Part shown: in pieces, positions 7,159 through 7,354 of the stretch
Numbering within the stretch: the stretch's first letter is position 1
How the letters are laid out: every line of letters begins with the position of its first letter
Source: Oceanospirillales bacterium
Lineage (GTDB): Bacteria; Pseudomonadota; Gammaproteobacteria; Xanthomonadales; SZUA-36
Assembly: GCA_003232965.1 (NCBI GenBank)
Contig: QIKG01000267.1
Location: forward strand, 1-7,354
Direction of reading: 5' to 3'
Length of the DNA: 7,354 nt
Notes under the pieces: generated by a model
What the model was told of the DNA's origin: nothing
What the model saw: the letters and a program-made list of their open reading frames with translations, nothing else
The model's database searches: none
Program-made: the position numbers and the translations under genes

Positions 7159-7230
7159 GTAGGGTGGGCATTTATGCCCACGGGTTAAGCTCAAATCACC
7201 TCTGCGCGTGGGCATAAATGCCCACCCTAC
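7159..7230. repeat. REP/BIME-like element: perfect 24-bp inverted repeat with 24-base spacer
   Basis: The left arm (7159-7182) and right arm (7207-7230) are exact reverse complements, beginning GTAGGGTGGGC and ending GCCCACCCTAC. The spacer (7183-7206) is also 24 bases. Each arm contains its own small perfect hairpin, GTGGGCAT-2 bases-ATGCCCAC (7164-7181 and 7208-7225), so the DNA or RNA can fold as one long stem or two short ones. GTAGGGTGGGC-type palindromes are dispersed repeats in many bacterial genomes and are often tied to REP-associated Y1 (RAYT/IS200-like) transposases; that link is from general knowledge, and no transposase is in the window. The element overlaps the gor 3' end and could stabilise or end the gor transcript, although it has no T-tract. 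Confidence 0.85.
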
Positions 7231-7354
7231 TTTGAACGGGCTCCCTCAGGGTCACCAACTCTTCAGCTGCTGTAGGGTGAATCCCTATGGTTGCGTCAAA
7301 ATCCGCTTTGCTAAGCCCAGATTTTACAGCAACTGCAAAGCCTTGCACAATCTC
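7196..7354 (-). CDS. gor: Glutathione reductase, C-terminal 52 residues (partial, enters from the right edge)
   Basis: Reading from the right edge, the frame gives EIVQGFAVAVKSGLSKADFD followed by ATIGIHPTAAEELVTLR. This matches the dimerisation-domain end of NADPH-dependent glutathione-disulfide reductases: E. coli has GFAVAVKMGATKKDFDNTVAIHPTAAEEFVTMR and human has SSEELVTLR. The HPTAAEE motif supplies the His-Glu pair that serves the disulfide site of the partner subunit. E. coli and human proteins end at this Arg, but here the frame continues 15 codons (EPVQSRVGIYAHAQR) to TGA at 7196-7198. The last 12 or so residues are encoded by the right arm and spacer of the inverted repeat. Most of the gene, with the FAD and NADPH domains, lies outside. 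A related disulfide oxidoreductase is possible but less likely. Confidence 0.9.
   Translation of the reverse strand, partial: EIVQGFAVAVKSGLSKADFDATIGIHPTAAEELVTLREPVQSRVGIYAHAQR

Noticed and set aside
7159..7230. CRISPR repeat pair
   Set aside because: The two 24-base units are inverted, not direct, occur only twice, and the spacer-length match is part of one palindromic element. No cas genes are present.

Overview
The window looks like chromosomal DNA of a gammaproteobacterium, possibly a marine or environmental one. The basis is the close resemblance of its queA and tgt products to the Escherichia coli proteins, a glutathione reductase C-terminus, moderate GC content and a large secreted subtilase with Cys-rich add-on domains. 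The sequence does not identify the genus. All five supported genes lie on the minus strand, so transcription runs from high to low coordinates.

Right edge (7159-7354): the last 52 codons of a glutathione reductase gene (gor) enter the window. The reading frame runs into a perfect 24-24-24 inverted repeat (arm, spacer, arm) of REP/BIME type, so the protein's last residues are encoded by the repeat. Centre (2829-7025): a single large gene encodes a secreted modular S8 subtilisin-like serine protease. It has a signal peptide, an I9 prodomain, a catalytic domain interrupted by a PA domain, a Ca-loop/PPC-like region and two related C-terminal modules. It has a candidate promoter upstream (7127-7155) and a clear intrinsic terminator (2779-2812), so it is probably its own transcription unit.

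Left part (1-2564): queA, a CmoB-like SAM-dependent methyltransferase and tgt (cut by the window edge) follow each other with gaps of 51 and 33 bases, and probably form one operon. Tgt exchanges guanine 34 for preQ1 in tRNAs with GUN anticodons, and QueA converts that preQ1 to epoxyqueuosine. The methyltransferase between them is not a standard member of this cluster. Its family ties to wobble-uridine modification make it the best candidate here for an undescribed function.

I found no tRNA, rRNA, CRISPR array, IS element or phage gene. The observations most worth following are the methyltransferase inside the queuosine operon, the repeat-encoded gor tail, and the C-terminal architecture and start-site ambiguity of the protease.
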